Origin: Chloroflexota bacterium
GTDB lineage: Bacteria; Chloroflexota; Anaerolineae; UBA4142
Reading direction: 5' to 3'
Assembly (NCBI GenBank): GCA_016208315.1
Contig: JACQYF010000125.1
Coordinates: forward strand, 62,001 to 126,000
Length of the DNA stretch: 64,000 nucleotides
Shown here: piece after piece, positions 8,550 to 18,202 of the stretch
Numbering within the stretch: the stretch's first letter is position 1
Layout of the letters: every line of letters begins with the position of its first letter
Made by a program: the position numbers and the translations under genes
Notes under the pieces: model-generated
What the model was told of the DNA's origin: nothing
Database searches by the model: none
The model's input: only the letters and a program-made list of their open reading frames with translations

Positions 8550-9742
8550 TCAGTCGCTCAACTTGGCAAGCAATCGGTCGGCGGCTTCGTAGCCCGTCTT
8601 CATCGCAATATGCGTGTTGACGTACTGAAACCGGCCTTGCCGCCCGGCGGTTTCCATATTGACCATCTCGCCGATTGCTTTTAACAAGACCTGCACGTGG
8701 GTCTCATAGTGCAATGTGTACATCGGGTACGCGTGTGGCGCGCGGAAAACGTGGGTTTCGATCACCTGCTCGGGCGTCACCAGGTTTTCGGCGACGAGAT
8801 CGGAGAGCACAGATTCCTTGGCGAATTCGTCGTCGTTCCACGCGCGGTCGCGCACGTCGCAACTGATCTCGGCGACGAGAGCGCTTCGTTGATGGGCAAG
8901 GTGTTAATTACCGCGCGACACGACGCATGATGGAGCTGGCCGTCTTTGACGTAGTTGACCGCAGCCACGCGTTGTGCCTCGCGGCTGAGACGCATGACCG
9001 TCGCATTCAATTCGATGGTACTGCCGCGCGCGAGCACCTGATTCGCCATGCGCTGCGTGATGAGCGAAAAGCCCTGCTTCGTGGTGTACAGGTCGCCTTC
9101 GACTTTTTCGACATACCCCTCGGTCTGCACCGCGCGCCCCAGCCGCCGGCGCGCGCTCGAGCGCAACTTGTCGAGGAATTCGAGAAAATTCAAGCGCGGG
9201 ATGCGCTCGCGCGAAAAGGCGGGCGAGAATTCCGCCGGGGTAATGCCCCAGACGGCGGTGATGTACGTCTTGAAAAAAAGCTCGTACAAGACATTGCCAT
9301 AGTAGCGTTTCAAAAGCGTCTCGGAATTCTCAACCTTGGGCTGCCAGATCGAACCGACGATAAAGTGCCAAAGGAAACTCAAGCCCGCGTGAATCACGGT
9401 GGGCAGCGGCAGTTTGAGCAGCACGTCACGCACCGCGAGCGGGAATTTGAAATAGTCGCCGAGGAACTTGATCTGGATCGTGCGATTGTACGGGATCAGT
9501 TCATCGCCCATCAACGCTTTGATATCGCCGAGGATTTCCGGATCGGTGGTGTGGAACGTGTGCGGGCCGTATTCGTAGGTGTTGCCGTTGACGCGCACGC
9601 CGCCAGCCAGTCCGCCCACGTGATCGGCCTTTTCGATCAGGACGACGGATTGCCCGCGCTCGGTCAAGCGCAGCGCGGCGGCCAGGCCCGCGCATCCCGC
9701 GCCGAGGATGAGGATCGGGTCTTGCGTTTTGTTTTGCTGCAT
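8550..9742 (-). pseudogene. NAD(P)/FAD-dependent amine-oxidase/UDP-galactopyranose-mutase-like oxidoreductase, interrupted
   Basis: ATG at 9742 overlaps the stop of the aminotransferase gene (ATGA). The N-terminus has the dinucleotide-binding motif G-A-G-C-A-G-L-A-A-A and the acidic end of strand beta2 (L-I-E-K), followed by G-G-L-A-G-G and G-P-H-T-F-H, typical of UDP-galactopyranose mutase and related flavin enzymes. Reading stays in frame to I-N-T-L-P-I-N-E-A-L near 8885. The next sensible sequence, L-V-A-E-I-S-C-D-V-R-D-R-A-W, lies in another frame and runs to the stop at 8550. In relatives about 80-100 residues separate these two motifs, so an internal segment is missing as well as the frame. 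The intact enzyme would act on sugars or lipids of the surface-glycan pathway. A true mutation and an assembly error cannot be told apart here. Confidence 0.8.
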
Positions 9743-10851
9743 CACAGTTCTTTGGAAAACGCCCTGACGGTCGAGACGACCTGGTCCACGTCCGCGGCGC
9801 TCAGGTTGGGGTGGAGTGGCAAATTGAGTCCTTCCTCGTTGAGTTGTTCGCACGCCGGCAGGCGCGCCGCCGATTTGTAGATCGGATTCATGTGCAAGGG
9901 ATGGTAGCGCAGGGTCGTATAAATCCCGTGGGCATACAGATACTTGGCGAACCGGTCGCGCTGGCCGCCGGGCACGCGCACAAAGTAGGTAAAGTACGAG
10001 TGTTGCTCGTCGCGCGCCGGGTCTTGCGGGCGACAGAGCCAGCCCAGGTCGGCGAACTCGCGCTGGTACAGCTCCCAAATCTGCTTGCGATACGCCTGGT
10101 GCGCGTCGAGCTTGCGAAGCTGGGCCAGGCCGATGGAGGCCATAATATCGTTCGGCAGAAACTTGGGGAAGAATTCCGCGATGTTGTATTCCCACCAACG
10201 GTCTTTGCTCGCCGACGCCTCAAAGCCCGATTTGCCGATCCCGCAATAGCGCAAGAGGCGCGCGCGCGCGATCCAGTCGGGGTCCTGCGCGGTCAGCCCG
10301 CCGCCCTCGCCCATCGCGAGATTCTTGACCGCGTCGAAGCTGTAAATGCCGACCGCGCCGATCGCGCCGCAATATCGGTCGCCCAGTTTCGAGTCCACGG
10401 CATGCGCCGCATCTTCGATGACCGGGAAGCCAAATTCGAGAATCGGCTGCATGCGGACCGGTTTGCCGCCATAGTGGACGACCATGATCGCGCCCGTCCG
10501 CGTGGTGATGCACGGCGCGATGGTCTCGGCGGTGACATTTAGAGTCTGCGCGTCCACGTCGCAAAACACGGGCGTGCAGCCCGCCAGGACGACGGCGTGC
10601 GCGCACGAAATCCAGGTGAGCGACGGCAGAATCACTTCGGCGCCGGCCGGCAGGTTCAAGAGTTTCACGGCCATGAACAAACTGTTGGAGCCGCTGTCGA
10701 GCATGGCGAAACCCGGCAAGCGCAACCGTTTGGCAAACGCCTCTTCAAACGCTTTGGTTTTGGGGCCGATGCCCATCCACTGCGCTTGAATGCTCGTGCG
10801 GATTTCGGCCAACTCTTCGTCGCCTACGTGCGAACCAAATACGGAAATCAT
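9742..10851 (-). CDS. DegT/DnrJ/EryC1/StrS-family aminotransferase
   Basis: This is a 369-residue PLP-dependent sugar aminotransferase of the DegT family, which normally transfers an amino group to a nucleotide-linked keto-sugar. The PLP lysine is seen in S-F-D-A-V-K176-N-L-A-M-G-E-G-G, and the aspartate contacting the cofactor is in V-I-E-D-A-A-H-A. The length is normal for the family and there is no break. It sits between an acetyltransferase gene and a flavin oxidoreductase gene, an order expected for making an N-acylated amino sugar. The 5' end of the gene lies inside a 59-bp tandem duplication (10832-10939), so a decoy start codon for a 16-residue peptide precedes the real start. Confidence 0.88.
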   Translation of the reverse strand: MISVFGSHVGDEELAEIRTSIQAQWMGIGPKTKAFEEAFAKRLRLPGFAMLDSGSNSLFMAVKLLNLPAGAEVILPSLTWISCAHAVVLAGCTPVFCDVDAQTLNVTAETIAPCITTRTGAIMVVHYGGKPVRMQPILEFGFPVIEDAAHAVDSKLGDRYCGAIGAVGIYSFDAVKNLAMGEGGGLTAQDPDWIARARLLRYCGIGKSGFEASASKDRWWEYNIAEFFPKFLPNDIMASIGLAQLRKLDAHQAYRKQIWELYQREFADLGWLCRPQDPARDEQHSYFTYFVRVPGGQRDRFAKYLYAHGIYTTLRYHPLHMNPIYKSAARLPACEQLNEEGLNLPLHPNLSAADVDQVVSTVRAFSKEL

Positions 10852-10939
10852 TATTCGCGCTAGAGAGCGCTCACTCCTCGGTGAAATGGTGAACCAAATA
10901 CGGAAATCATCCTTCGCGCTAGAGAGCGCTCACTCCTCG
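10832..10939. repeat. Tandem duplication (two 49-bp copies, 59-bp period) at a gene junction
   Basis: Copies at 10832-10880 and 10891-10939 differ at two positions. They cover the last codons of the acetyltransferase gene and the first codons of the aminotransferase gene. The upstream copy creates a minus-strand mini-ORF (10860-10910) that begins M-I-S-V-F-G-S like the aminotransferase and ends R-G-V-S-A-L like the acetyltransferase. Confidence 0.9.
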
Positions 10940-11446
10940 TGATTGGAACTTGCAAAACACGAACCGATGTAAGTCGAGTTCCAAATCAACGTAGGTATCG
11001 TGCGCGGCGTGCTCGCGAAAACCGAGTTTGCGGTACCATGCCTGCGCGAGATTTGAGCGCAGGACCTTGGCGCCGATGTCGCGCGTGTGCTCGGCGGCGA
11101 TATAGCTGCACATCAGCCGCATCGCCTTGCTCATCAATCCGCGCTTGCCCATGCTGGGATTCCCAAGAATCACGTTATACACATCGGCCTGAGAGTCAAT
11201 CATGCGGAAACCCATACAGCCGACGGCTTGCCCGCGCGTTCGGACGACGAACATCCAATCCTGCTCGCGCGCCAAGTAGCCCTCGAACCAGTTGGCCTGA
11301 TCCGCGCGACTCAGGATGGCTTGATGGAAAAACGACAGCCGGTTTGCGTTCTTCCAGCGGCGCAGGTTCTCCAGGTCGTCTGCGGTGATGCTGTCGAGCG
11401 TCACGTCCTCAAATTCGAGCGAGAGCAGGGTTAGATGTTTCTTCAA
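10919..11446 (-). CDS. GNAT-family N-acetyltransferase
   Basis: This is a predicted acetyl-CoA-dependent N-acyltransferase of about 175 residues. The TTG start at 11446 (LKKHLTLLSLEFEDV) lies 10 bases after the preceding stop; a longer reading upstream overlaps another gene and looks non-coding. The GNAT pattern is seen in I-T-A-D-D-L-E-N-L-R-R-W near the start, the core strands F-V-V-R-T-R-G-Q-A-V-G-C-M-G-F-R, and the C-terminal N-L-A-Q-A-W-Y-R-K-L-G-F-R-E. The canonical acetyl-CoA loop Q/RxxGxG/A is only loosely present (G-N-P-S-M-G-K-R-G-L). The family and the downstream aminotransferase suggest acylation of an amino sugar, which is inference. Confidence 0.75.
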   Translation of the reverse strand: MKKHLTLLSLEFEDVTLDSITADDLENLRRWKNANRLSFFHQAILSRADQANWFEGYLAREQDWMFVVRTRGQAVGCMGFRMIDSQADVYNVILGNPSMGKRGLMSKAMRLMCSYIAAEHTRDIGAKVLRSNLAQAWYRKLGFREHAAHDTYVDLELDLHRFVFCKFQSRGVSAL

Positions 11447-11456
11447 GTGGCTCAAC

Positions 11457-12788
11457 CTAGCGGGCCAGGAAACGCTGGGCCATCGCGACATATTCCTTGA
11501 GATAGAACAGTGGCTCATTCCGGCCCAAGTCCCAGACGTCGAAAGCCGAATTCTCCCAGTGCCAATGCCAGCGCACGCCGTAATCCCACAGTCCAAAACT
11601 TTGCAAGACGACCGCGTAGCCCACCATGCCCCAAAACGTCGCGCGGCCCAGGCCCTGCAATCGCGAAGCGGCCGGAATGAGCAAGAGCATCGCGTACGGC
11701 AGCCCGTCGGTCAAGAGCCGCGTGCCGTAACCCCAGCCGCCATCCCACGCCTGAAACATGCTCAGGAATAATATGCTCGACGCGAACGTAAGGGCGGCGA
11801 ACAGATAGAATCGGCGGTCCCTAACGTTTGAAGCATTCCGCCAGCCCAGTAGGGCGACGACGAAGAAAGGCGAGTACACCAGCAAGCCACGACTGGGGCT
11901 GAGGAGCAAGCCGACCATGCTGTCGAGCCGCGGCAACCCCATCGTCTGCTGCAACCCTTCCTGATAGCCGAATACCAGCGGCGAACCGTTGTAAACCGCG
12001 TTATAACCCATCGCGAGTAACGCCGGCGGGATGGCCCATGCGATCCAGCGCCAGAGCGCGGCGCGGTATTCGATCAAGATGTAGAGCGTGAAAAGCAGCG
12101 CCGGCAGCGCATTGTTTTGGCGCGTGACGGTGGCCGCGGAAAAGAAAAACGCTCCGGGCGCGACGGCCATTGCGCCTAGCCGGCGGCCGCGCAGGACGAA
12201 CCAAATACCGATCAACTGTAGCAAGATGCTCGGGGTCTGCTGCCACAACCCTTGCGAGGCCGTAGACCACACGCTTGTCCCGAAAGCGAAAACTAGGTCG
12301 AGTGCCGCGCTCGCGCGCAAATCGGTCAACTCGCGCGCGCAGAAAAAGAACATGAGCGCGGCGAGCGCGGCCATCGCGGCGGCGGCGAATTTCGCCACCA
12401 TGAATGCGGTCCAGGGATACGGCAGCCACGGATAGCCCGAGTCGGCAATCCAGCCGGTTGCCAGGGGCACGCCATAGGCCGGGAGGGCGAGCACAGCCGC
12501 GGCGACCGGATAACGCGAAACCGTCCGGCCCTTGACCTCGGCCAGGAAATAGGCATCGCGATAATTCTGCTTGGCAAAATCCTGGAATTGATTGAGCGTC
12601 CAATCGCCCTTTTGGAGCAATGCGAGCGGGAGCAGGGTGTTTGACGCGATGTCAATGCCGGGCGCCCAGGTGAAGAAGGGCTTGTAGCCCAAGTCATAGA
12701 TCAGGGGAAATTGATAAACGCCGAAAACTACAAGGAAAAGCGCCAAAGCGGTTCGGCGCGTCGTCAACGTTTTCAAAGCCCTTTCCAC
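11457..12788 (-). CDS. Polytopic membrane protein, GT-C-like
   Basis: This is a 443-residue protein with a GTG start at 12788 and about ten hydrophobic segments. The first outside loop contains G-I-D-I-A-S-N-T-L-L-P-L-A-L-L-Q-K-G-D-W-T-L, a pattern of hypothetical GT-C-like proteins. It has no C-terminal beta-domain, unlike most neighbours. It lies 83 bases after a methyltransferase gene in the direction of transcription and 10 bases before the acetyltransferase. No specific function is recognised. Confidence 0.6.
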   Translation of the reverse strand: MERALKTLTTRRTALALFLVVFGVYQFPLIYDLGYKPFFTWAPGIDIASNTLLPLALLQKGDWTLNQFQDFAKQNYRDAYFLAEVKGRTVSRYPVAAAVLALPAYGVPLATGWIADSGYPWLPYPWTAFMVAKFAAAAMAALAALMFFFCARELTDLRASAALDLVFAFGTSVWSTASQGLWQQTPSILLQLIGIWFVLRGRRLGAMAVAPGAFFFSAATVTRQNNALPALLFTLYILIEYRAALWRWIAWAIPPALLAMGYNAVYNGSPLVFGYQEGLQQTMGLPRLDSMVGLLLSPSRGLLVYSPFFVVALLGWRNASNVRDRRFYLFAALTFASSILFLSMFQAWDGGWGYGTRLLTDGLPYAMLLLIPAASRLQGLGRATFWGMVGYAVVLQSFGLWDYGVRWHWHWENSAFDVWDLGRNEPLFYLKEYVAMAQRFLAR

Positions 12789-12871
12789 CGATCAGCATTC
12801 TCTGATTTCAGCAACGCAGACCGGAGTAGTATAACCGCGAATATGCGGTCGGGCAAATTTGCGGGTGAGCG

Positions 12872-13564
12872 TTACTTTTTGACTGCGTGAACGCACTGGT
12901 TGATCATCCAGGGCAAGAGTAAATCACCCCAGTCATCGCACCTTCGCAAGATGGGCTGAAGCGCCCGAATCTGAAACGGCGCGATATGGATACCTACGTG
13001 CCGGACGACTTTTAGGTCTAGCGCTTCGAGCGTTGACCGCAAGTCACGTGGGCGAACAAAGTTTTCCAAGCCGTCGTAAGGCCGGACCTTTAGCACGGTG
13101 GCGAGCGAGACGAGCCAATGCCAGGCACGGTTTGGGGTGGAAAGAATCAAATGGCCATTTGGTTTTAGCAGCCGATGAAACTCGACGACGGCGCCCAGTG
13201 GATCCGGGGTATGTTCGATCACTTCGGAGGAAAAGACAATGTCGAAACAATTGTCCGGGAAGGGAGCGTTCAGAACACTTGCCACAGCACCGGCGCATTG
13301 GCCGCGCTGGACGGCGCGCGTGACCAAATGCGCGCCGATGTCTAGCGCCACGACCCGCGCGCCCCGCGCGCCCAGCGCGCGCGTCGCGCGGCCCGTTCCG
13401 CAGCCGGCATCCAAAACCAGCCGGCCGGATAGATCAACTTGACGCAAGAAATCGTCGAGCAGCGTTTCGAGCCGCCGCGTCAAATCATACTGGTTCATCA
13501 AATGATCGAACTGGTGCGCCAGTCTATCGTGGGCCAGGGACTTGGACACGACCGGGTCGTTCAT
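12872..13564 (-). CDS. Class I SAM-dependent methyltransferase
   Basis: This 230-residue protein has motif I L-V-L-D-A-G-C-G-T-G-R-A-T (about residues 50-62), an acidic residue ending strand 2 (V-V-A-L-D-I-G) and motif IV-like F-D-I-V-F-S-S-E-V-I-E-H. These bind S-adenosylmethionine in the UbiE/COQ5-like type 11 family. It starts 2 bases after the GT2 gene, which points to joint translation and a role on a lipid carrier or sugar. The substrate cannot be read from the sequence. Confidence 0.85.
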   Translation of the reverse strand: MNDPVVSKSLAHDRLAHQFDHLMNQYDLTRRLETLLDDFLRQVDLSGRLVLDAGCGTGRATRALGARGARVVALDIGAHLVTRAVQRGQCAGAVASVLNAPFPDNCFDIVFSSEVIEHTPDPLGAVVEFHRLLKPNGHLILSTPNRAWHWLVSLATVLKVRPYDGLENFVRPRDLRSTLEALDLKVVRHVGIHIAPFQIRALQPILRRCDDWGDLLLPWMINQCVHAVKK

Positions 13565-13566
13565 GA

Positions 13567-14523
13567 CTAATCCTCATTCGTCGGACGGCCCTGTTTCAGA
13601 ACATAAAGGGGGCGCCCCTTGACTTGCTCGAAGATCATTCCTACATAGGTGGCAATGACGCCTAACGACAGCAACTGCACGCCACTCAGGACCAACAGCG
13701 AAGCGATCACGGACGGCCAGCCGGGCTGTACGCTTTCAGGCCAGGCGATCACGCCCACCAGGATATAGACAAGGTAGGCCAAGCCAAGGCCAATTAAGGC
13801 CAATCCCAAGCCGGTCACAAACCGCAGCGGCAATACCGAGAAAGAAAAAGTCGCGTCAAAAGCCAGGCGGATCATCTTGGACCAGGTGTATTTCGATTTT
13901 CCCGCGCCGCGGGGATTGGCGCGATAGGAAATGACTTTGGCCGGGTAACCGGTCCACGTCACCAGGCCGCGCAAGAACCGGTGGGTCTCGCGCATCTGAC
14001 GAATGGATTCGTTGGCCCTTTCCGAGAGGAGCCGGAAATCGGCCGCTCCGGGAATGAAGGGCGCCGCGCCAAAGCGGTTCATTAGCGCGTAGAACCCGTT
14101 GGACGTGATCCGCTTGAAAAGCCCGGAGCCGGCGGTTTCCTGTCGAACGGCATACACCACATCGGCGCCCGTCGCCAGTTCCCGGATCATTTGGGGAATC
14201 AATTCGGGCGGATGCTGGAGGTCGCTGTCCATGACGAGAATCATCCGGCCTCTGGCATGATCCATACCGGCGGTCAGCGCGGCCTGATGTCCAAAATTGC
14301 GCGTGAGGGACAGAACGACCACGCGCTCGTTCGCGTCGGCGATTCGATTCAGGATGGGTAGCGTGTCGTCGGTGCTGCCATCGTCCACAAAGATAATCTC
14401 GTGGCTGCAGCCCTGCCGCTCGAGCGTGGAACGTAGCATCTCGTAGAAGGCGAGCACACCGTCGGCTTCGTTGTAACACGGCGTCACGACGGACAGGTCA
14501 GGTTTTGACCGAAAGTGTTCCAT
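13567..14523 (-). CDS. Glycosyltransferase family 2, DPM1/ArnC/GtrB-like, membrane anchored
   Basis: This is a 318-residue protein. The N-terminal GT-A domain shows V-V-T-P-C-Y-N-E, I-F-V-D-D-G-S-T-D-D and the metal-binding M-D-S-D-L-Q-H-P-P-E. Residues ~230-300 form two membrane helices, as in enzymes that charge undecaprenyl phosphate with a sugar from UDP- or GDP-sugar on the cytoplasmic face. The GT-C proteins around it use exactly this kind of lipid-linked donor in known pathways, so this gene is a likely donor-maker for them (inference). Its ATG lies inside the last 26 bases of the upstream gene. Confidence 0.88.
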   Translation of the reverse strand: MEHFRSKPDLSVVTPCYNEADGVLAFYEMLRSTLERQGCSHEIIFVDDGSTDDTLPILNRIADANERVVVLSLTRNFGHQAALTAGMDHARGRMILVMDSDLQHPPELIPQMIRELATGADVVYAVRQETAGSGLFKRITSNGFYALMNRFGAAPFIPGAADFRLLSERANESIRQMRETHRFLRGLVTWTGYPAKVISYRANPRGAGKSKYTWSKMIRLAFDATFSFSVLPLRFVTGLGLALIGLGLAYLVYILVGVIAWPESVQPGWPSVIASLLVLSGVQLLSLGVIATYVGMIFEQVKGRPLYVLKQGRPTNED

Positions 14524-16078
14524 ATTTCCCTCTTAGCCCGCCGGCCCGGCGCAATACCCAACGCAGCCCACCCCACAGGGCAGTAAGATAGATAGCCGCC
14601 AGAACCTGAGGATAGATCGAATAGTAGGTAAAACCGCTGCCCGAGTAAATCACAAAAGCAGTTACCGCCAACGGCAAGACGAAACCAAGCAGTTTCACGA
14701 GGGTCCAGCGGCGAAGTAGAATCAAGACTAACAGAGTAGGGATGAGCAAAATCCCACTCAATGGGAGCGTGATCCAATTCGCTCCGACAGCCACCCGGGC
14801 CGGCGCGACTTTTGTCAGGATTCTCCATACGCGTCTGGCCAATACCTCCAGATACCACGCGGGGTCGCGCAGAATATCGCCAACCACTTTGTCGCGTAGA
14901 ACCTCCTCGTAGCGCGGCTGGGTCCAGATCATCTTGAAATACAGTTGTCTTTCGTCATACCAGGCCGTAGATTTCTCGGTGCCGATCATGGCATAGTCAA
15001 TTGCGCCTTCGCGCTTGAGGATCGGGGTTGCATAATCGTACGCCGCGACATCGTCCCAGGCGTACCCATACTTCTGGCCGAAATCGCCCAACCCGGCCCA
15101 AAGTGGATGCCAGAAGATATGAGTGCGGGTGAGTTCACCCGTATACGGTTGCCCGCCATGCTGCGTGACCACCGCGTAACTTTGCCGAATCTTGGCATCC
15201 CAGTAATAGTTCCACGTCTGGGACGCGATGCCAAACGCAAGCAGCACGAACAGGATCATCGCGAATTTGGCCCGCCGGTTGACACCGGCGACCAGCGCGT
15301 AACACGCGACGACCGATAATAACAGAACGGTCGGCTCGTTTCTCACTTGCCGGACAGTGCCAAAGAAGATGCCCGTAAGGACCGGAAGAACGTAGAGATA
15401 CCACTTGGGCAAACGTCTATCGAAGATCAGTGGAACATGGAATGCCAATCCGACAAGCGCGGTCGAGATCAAGATCGAAAAGACCTGGCCAGCGCCGGGC
15501 ACGTTGTCGGCATATACCTCATAGAGCTGGAAAGGGTGCGAGCCGATAAACACCACCATCAGCAGGCCTAACAGGAATTGGTCGGCATACCACATGGCGA
15601 CCAAAATCCCGATCAGCCCCAGCACAAAAAACCACTTGGTGAACTCGGCAGCGCTTACGTCGCGCGGTTCTCCCTTGAGCCATGCGTCCAGACCATACAA
15701 CCATACTTTGCCCAAGTCGCCTGAGCGAATGACATACCCGCGCTCGGTTCTGAGCGCCTCGGGATGATCGCGGAGAATGGATTCGGCCCCGCTCTGACTG
15801 TAGATAGGCGCGATCCCCTCGGCGTAGACCGGGAAAAGACCAAGGTAATGATAAAAATAATAAAAAGCGTCTTGGCCAAACAGTCCGGCGGTAACCGTAG
15901 TGCGGTACGTGAGGTCGAGACGCGATCCAGCGTACTCGAATGTGCGCTGCCAAAAGAACGTCAGCACCACGGCGATCACGAGCAGGATCGCGCTGCGCGG
16001 TCGTGTGCCATCCGCCGAAAGACTTTTGGGTGGTTCTGAACGCAGACTCGTGTACAGACGGGCGAGCAAGTGGCTCAT
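14498..16078 (-). CDS. Large polytopic membrane protein of unknown family, GT-C-like
   Basis: This 526-residue protein starts with ATG at 16078, preceded 8 bases upstream by AGGAAAAGG. A GTG at 16102 is in frame but overlaps the upstream stop. About ten hydrophobic segments span the protein. A long outside loop near residues 70-140 contains G-Q-D-A-F-Y-Y-F-Y-H-Y-L-G and R-T-E-R-G-Y-V-I-R. It has no beta-domain at the C-terminus. I do not recognise a named family; position and topology suggest a glycan transferase or polymerase. Confidence 0.6.
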   Translation of the reverse strand: MSHLLARLYTSLRSEPPKSLSADGTRPRSAILLVIAVVLTFFWQRTFEYAGSRLDLTYRTTVTAGLFGQDAFYYFYHYLGLFPVYAEGIAPIYSQSGAESILRDHPEALRTERGYVIRSGDLGKVWLYGLDAWLKGEPRDVSAAEFTKWFFVLGLIGILVAMWYADQFLLGLLMVVFIGSHPFQLYEVYADNVPGAGQVFSILISTALVGLAFHVPLIFDRRLPKWYLYVLPVLTGIFFGTVRQVRNEPTVLLLSVVACYALVAGVNRRAKFAMILFVLLAFGIASQTWNYYWDAKIRQSYAVVTQHGGQPYTGELTRTHIFWHPLWAGLGDFGQKYGYAWDDVAAYDYATPILKREGAIDYAMIGTEKSTAWYDERQLYFKMIWTQPRYEEVLRDKVVGDILRDPAWYLEVLARRVWRILTKVAPARVAVGANWITLPLSGILLIPTLLVLILLRRWTLVKLLGFVLPLAVTAFVIYSGSGFTYYSIYPQVLAAIYLTALWGGLRWVLRRAGGLRGKYGTLSVKT

Positions 16079-16089
16079 GCGGCCTTTTC

Positions 16090-18177
16090 CTATCGCACGC
16101 ACAGCGGTTTGGCCTCACTTTCCACTTGGATCAGTTCCACGCCGTCTACCCAAATCGTCCCCGTCGCTTGTGACAATCCCAGTTTGAGCAGAGCGCGAAC
16201 ACTGGTCGGCAATGTTGTGATCGTCTGGCGGAATGGCTGCCAGCCGTGCGTCCCCGTTCCGCCATTGATGAAGGTGAGCGTGCGCGGCTGCCGCCATTTG
16301 GCATTGTCTTCGTACCAGCCGAGCCAATAGCCGTCGCCGGTCACACCTTCCGCCTTGATCCAGCCATACAATTCGTATCGCGCGTTGGGTTTTACGTCGA
16401 AAAACTCTGTAGTTGTTTCCATGTCAATCGCCCCGCTGCGGGCGCTAATTTTGATCGGACCCTCTGCCCACAAGAAAACGCGGGGATCATGTTCGATCAG
16501 CACGCTCTCGGGAGCGGACACTTGCGCGGTGAGATCGCTCATTGCGATGTCGGGGCCGCTGGCCCGGGGATTGATCTCCTGCCAAGAGGCCCGGCTTTCC
16601 CGCTCGAACTGTGTGCCCCAGGATAACGCGGACACGTACATGGTCTGCGCTTCGCAATAGCGCCGCTCGGCATAAAAACGGTTGCCCGCCGCAAAGCGCG
16701 TATCGCCTTTCGCGGCACGGACATCGGCGAACGGAATCACGAGAAACGCGACGAACACGCCGAATAGGATCGTCAACACGACCGATGGGACCGCGATGCC
16801 GCCGCGCTCAAACTCCGCTTGCTCCCGCGTACGTTTGAGGAGCCACACGCCCAACAGTACGATCACCAGCCCAAGCGCCCAACCGTAGGGCTGAATGCGC
16901 CATCCGTCCGACGGCGAAAGCGAAAAGGCGAGCGAATCTATAACGCCGTGGCGCAGAAAATCCACCGCGCCGGCCAGGTCCACGAACAGTCCCAGCACAT
17001 CCTGGTATTCGCGATCGCTGGTTAATGCGGCCAGCGCCTGAACGCCGAGGCCGAGCAGAAAAACAAAGCCGACGATAATTCGCCACAGCCGACCCTTGGC
17101 GTCATCGCCGCGTTCCAGCAAGAAACCCAGCGGCAAAATCATCAAAGGGACGATTTCAACGAGGTAACGTGGGCCCCAGTACGTTCCGCCGTCCCAGCCG
17201 ACGTACGCGCCAGAGAAAAGGAGATGCCCCATAACAAGGGCCAGAACAAAAACTGCTTGGATTTTATCTTTGCGAAAGAACCAGAACCATGCGGGGAAAA
17301 ATAGAATTACCGGTGGCGCAAAGACGAACAGACTCTTCGTCGGCGCAAACAATAGACCGGTCGTGCCAGCAATGACATTCGGGAGCGAGAAATACGGCAG
17401 CGGATTTCCATAATTGTAGGGACCAATATTGAAGAAATTTCCGAACTTGAGGACGTTCACGATGCCCTGCACGGTGAGAAGCGCAAGTAGTGGCAGAAGA
17501 AACACGCCAAGAACGCGCACCGTGTGGGGAATTCTCTTCTGTGGTGCCGGAATAAGCAAGAGGTAAACCAAGAAAACGGGCAACAACGCGAGGTTGGCAA
17601 CTTTGGTGAACGCGAGATAGCCGAACGCGAATCCTGCCCACACTAGCCATTTCCAAATTGCCGTGCGACGAAAGACGTCGGTCGCATACACGGCTGCTAG
17701 CAGCGTGAATGCTTGCAGCGCCTCGCGGTACAATCCTTTCGCATACGGCACGGCCAGCGTGCCCAGACCGAAGATAACCGTCGTCCAAATCGCGCTGGCG
17801 GGGCGCATGCCCATCGCGCGGCAAAAGGCAAACAAGATCACGCAAGTCAGCGCGGTGATGATCGGATTCGAAAGCATCAGGACGAGGATCGGCGTCCAGT
17901 CCTGATCCGGCGCGGGAAACACAAACTCCACCGCCCGCCCGACGGCGTACAAGGGAATCAATAATGCCCCGTAGCCCATTTCGAATTGGTTGAAGGGTTT
18001 CCCGCCAACGCCCGTCTGACCCTCGCCGGGTATCCAGGGGATCTCCAGAGTTTGGCGCGCGACGATGCTCCGCGCCTGAAAATACCGCTCGGCTTCATCG
18101 CCGTAGCGGATCTGACCATAGATGATGAGCGCGTAGACGGCTAGAAAGAAACAGAATACGAGCGCGCGAGTGGACAT
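16090..18177 (-). CDS. Polytopic membrane protein with C-terminal carbohydrate-binding-like domain
   Basis: I chose ATG at 18177 (MSTRALVF, 695 residues) because GGAGAAGAGG lies just upstream; a much longer reading overlaps the neighbouring gene. The first outside loop has Y-G-D-E-A-E-R-Y-F-Q-A-R-S, an acidic motif after helix 1 as in GT-C enzymes. About ten membrane segments run to residue ~480. Residues ~545-695 form a soluble beta-rich domain ending G-T-I-W-V-D-G-V-E-L-I-Q-V, the usual end of CBM4/9-like jelly-roll domains. This differs from the beta-domain of the neighbours. A glycan-binding transferase is the best guess. Confidence 0.65.
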   Translation of the reverse strand: MSTRALVFCFFLAVYALIIYGQIRYGDEAERYFQARSIVARQTLEIPWIPGEGQTGVGGKPFNQFEMGYGALLIPLYAVGRAVEFVFPAPDQDWTPILVLMLSNPIITALTCVILFAFCRAMGMRPASAIWTTVIFGLGTLAVPYAKGLYREALQAFTLLAAVYATDVFRRTAIWKWLVWAGFAFGYLAFTKVANLALLPVFLVYLLLIPAPQKRIPHTVRVLGVFLLPLLALLTVQGIVNVLKFGNFFNIGPYNYGNPLPYFSLPNVIAGTTGLLFAPTKSLFVFAPPVILFFPAWFWFFRKDKIQAVFVLALVMGHLLFSGAYVGWDGGTYWGPRYLVEIVPLMILPLGFLLERGDDAKGRLWRIIVGFVFLLGLGVQALAALTSDREYQDVLGLFVDLAGAVDFLRHGVIDSLAFSLSPSDGWRIQPYGWALGLVIVLLGVWLLKRTREQAEFERGGIAVPSVVLTILFGVFVAFLVIPFADVRAAKGDTRFAAGNRFYAERRYCEAQTMYVSALSWGTQFERESRASWQEINPRASGPDIAMSDLTAQVSAPESVLIEHDPRVFLWAEGPIKISARSGAIDMETTTEFFDVKPNARYELYGWIKAEGVTGDGYWLGWYEDNAKWRQPRTLTFINGGTGTHGWQPFRQTITTLPTSVRALLKLGLSQATGTIWVDGVELIQVESEAKPLCVR

Positions 18178-18202
18178 ATGAAGAAACCTCTTCTCCAAAT
18201 TT

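Noticed and set aside
9743-10198. Upstream extension of the flavin oxidoreductase reading frame
   Set aside because: It overlaps the DegT aminotransferase completely and reads as arginine-rich nonsense; the ATG at 9742 next to the aminotransferase stop is the credible start.
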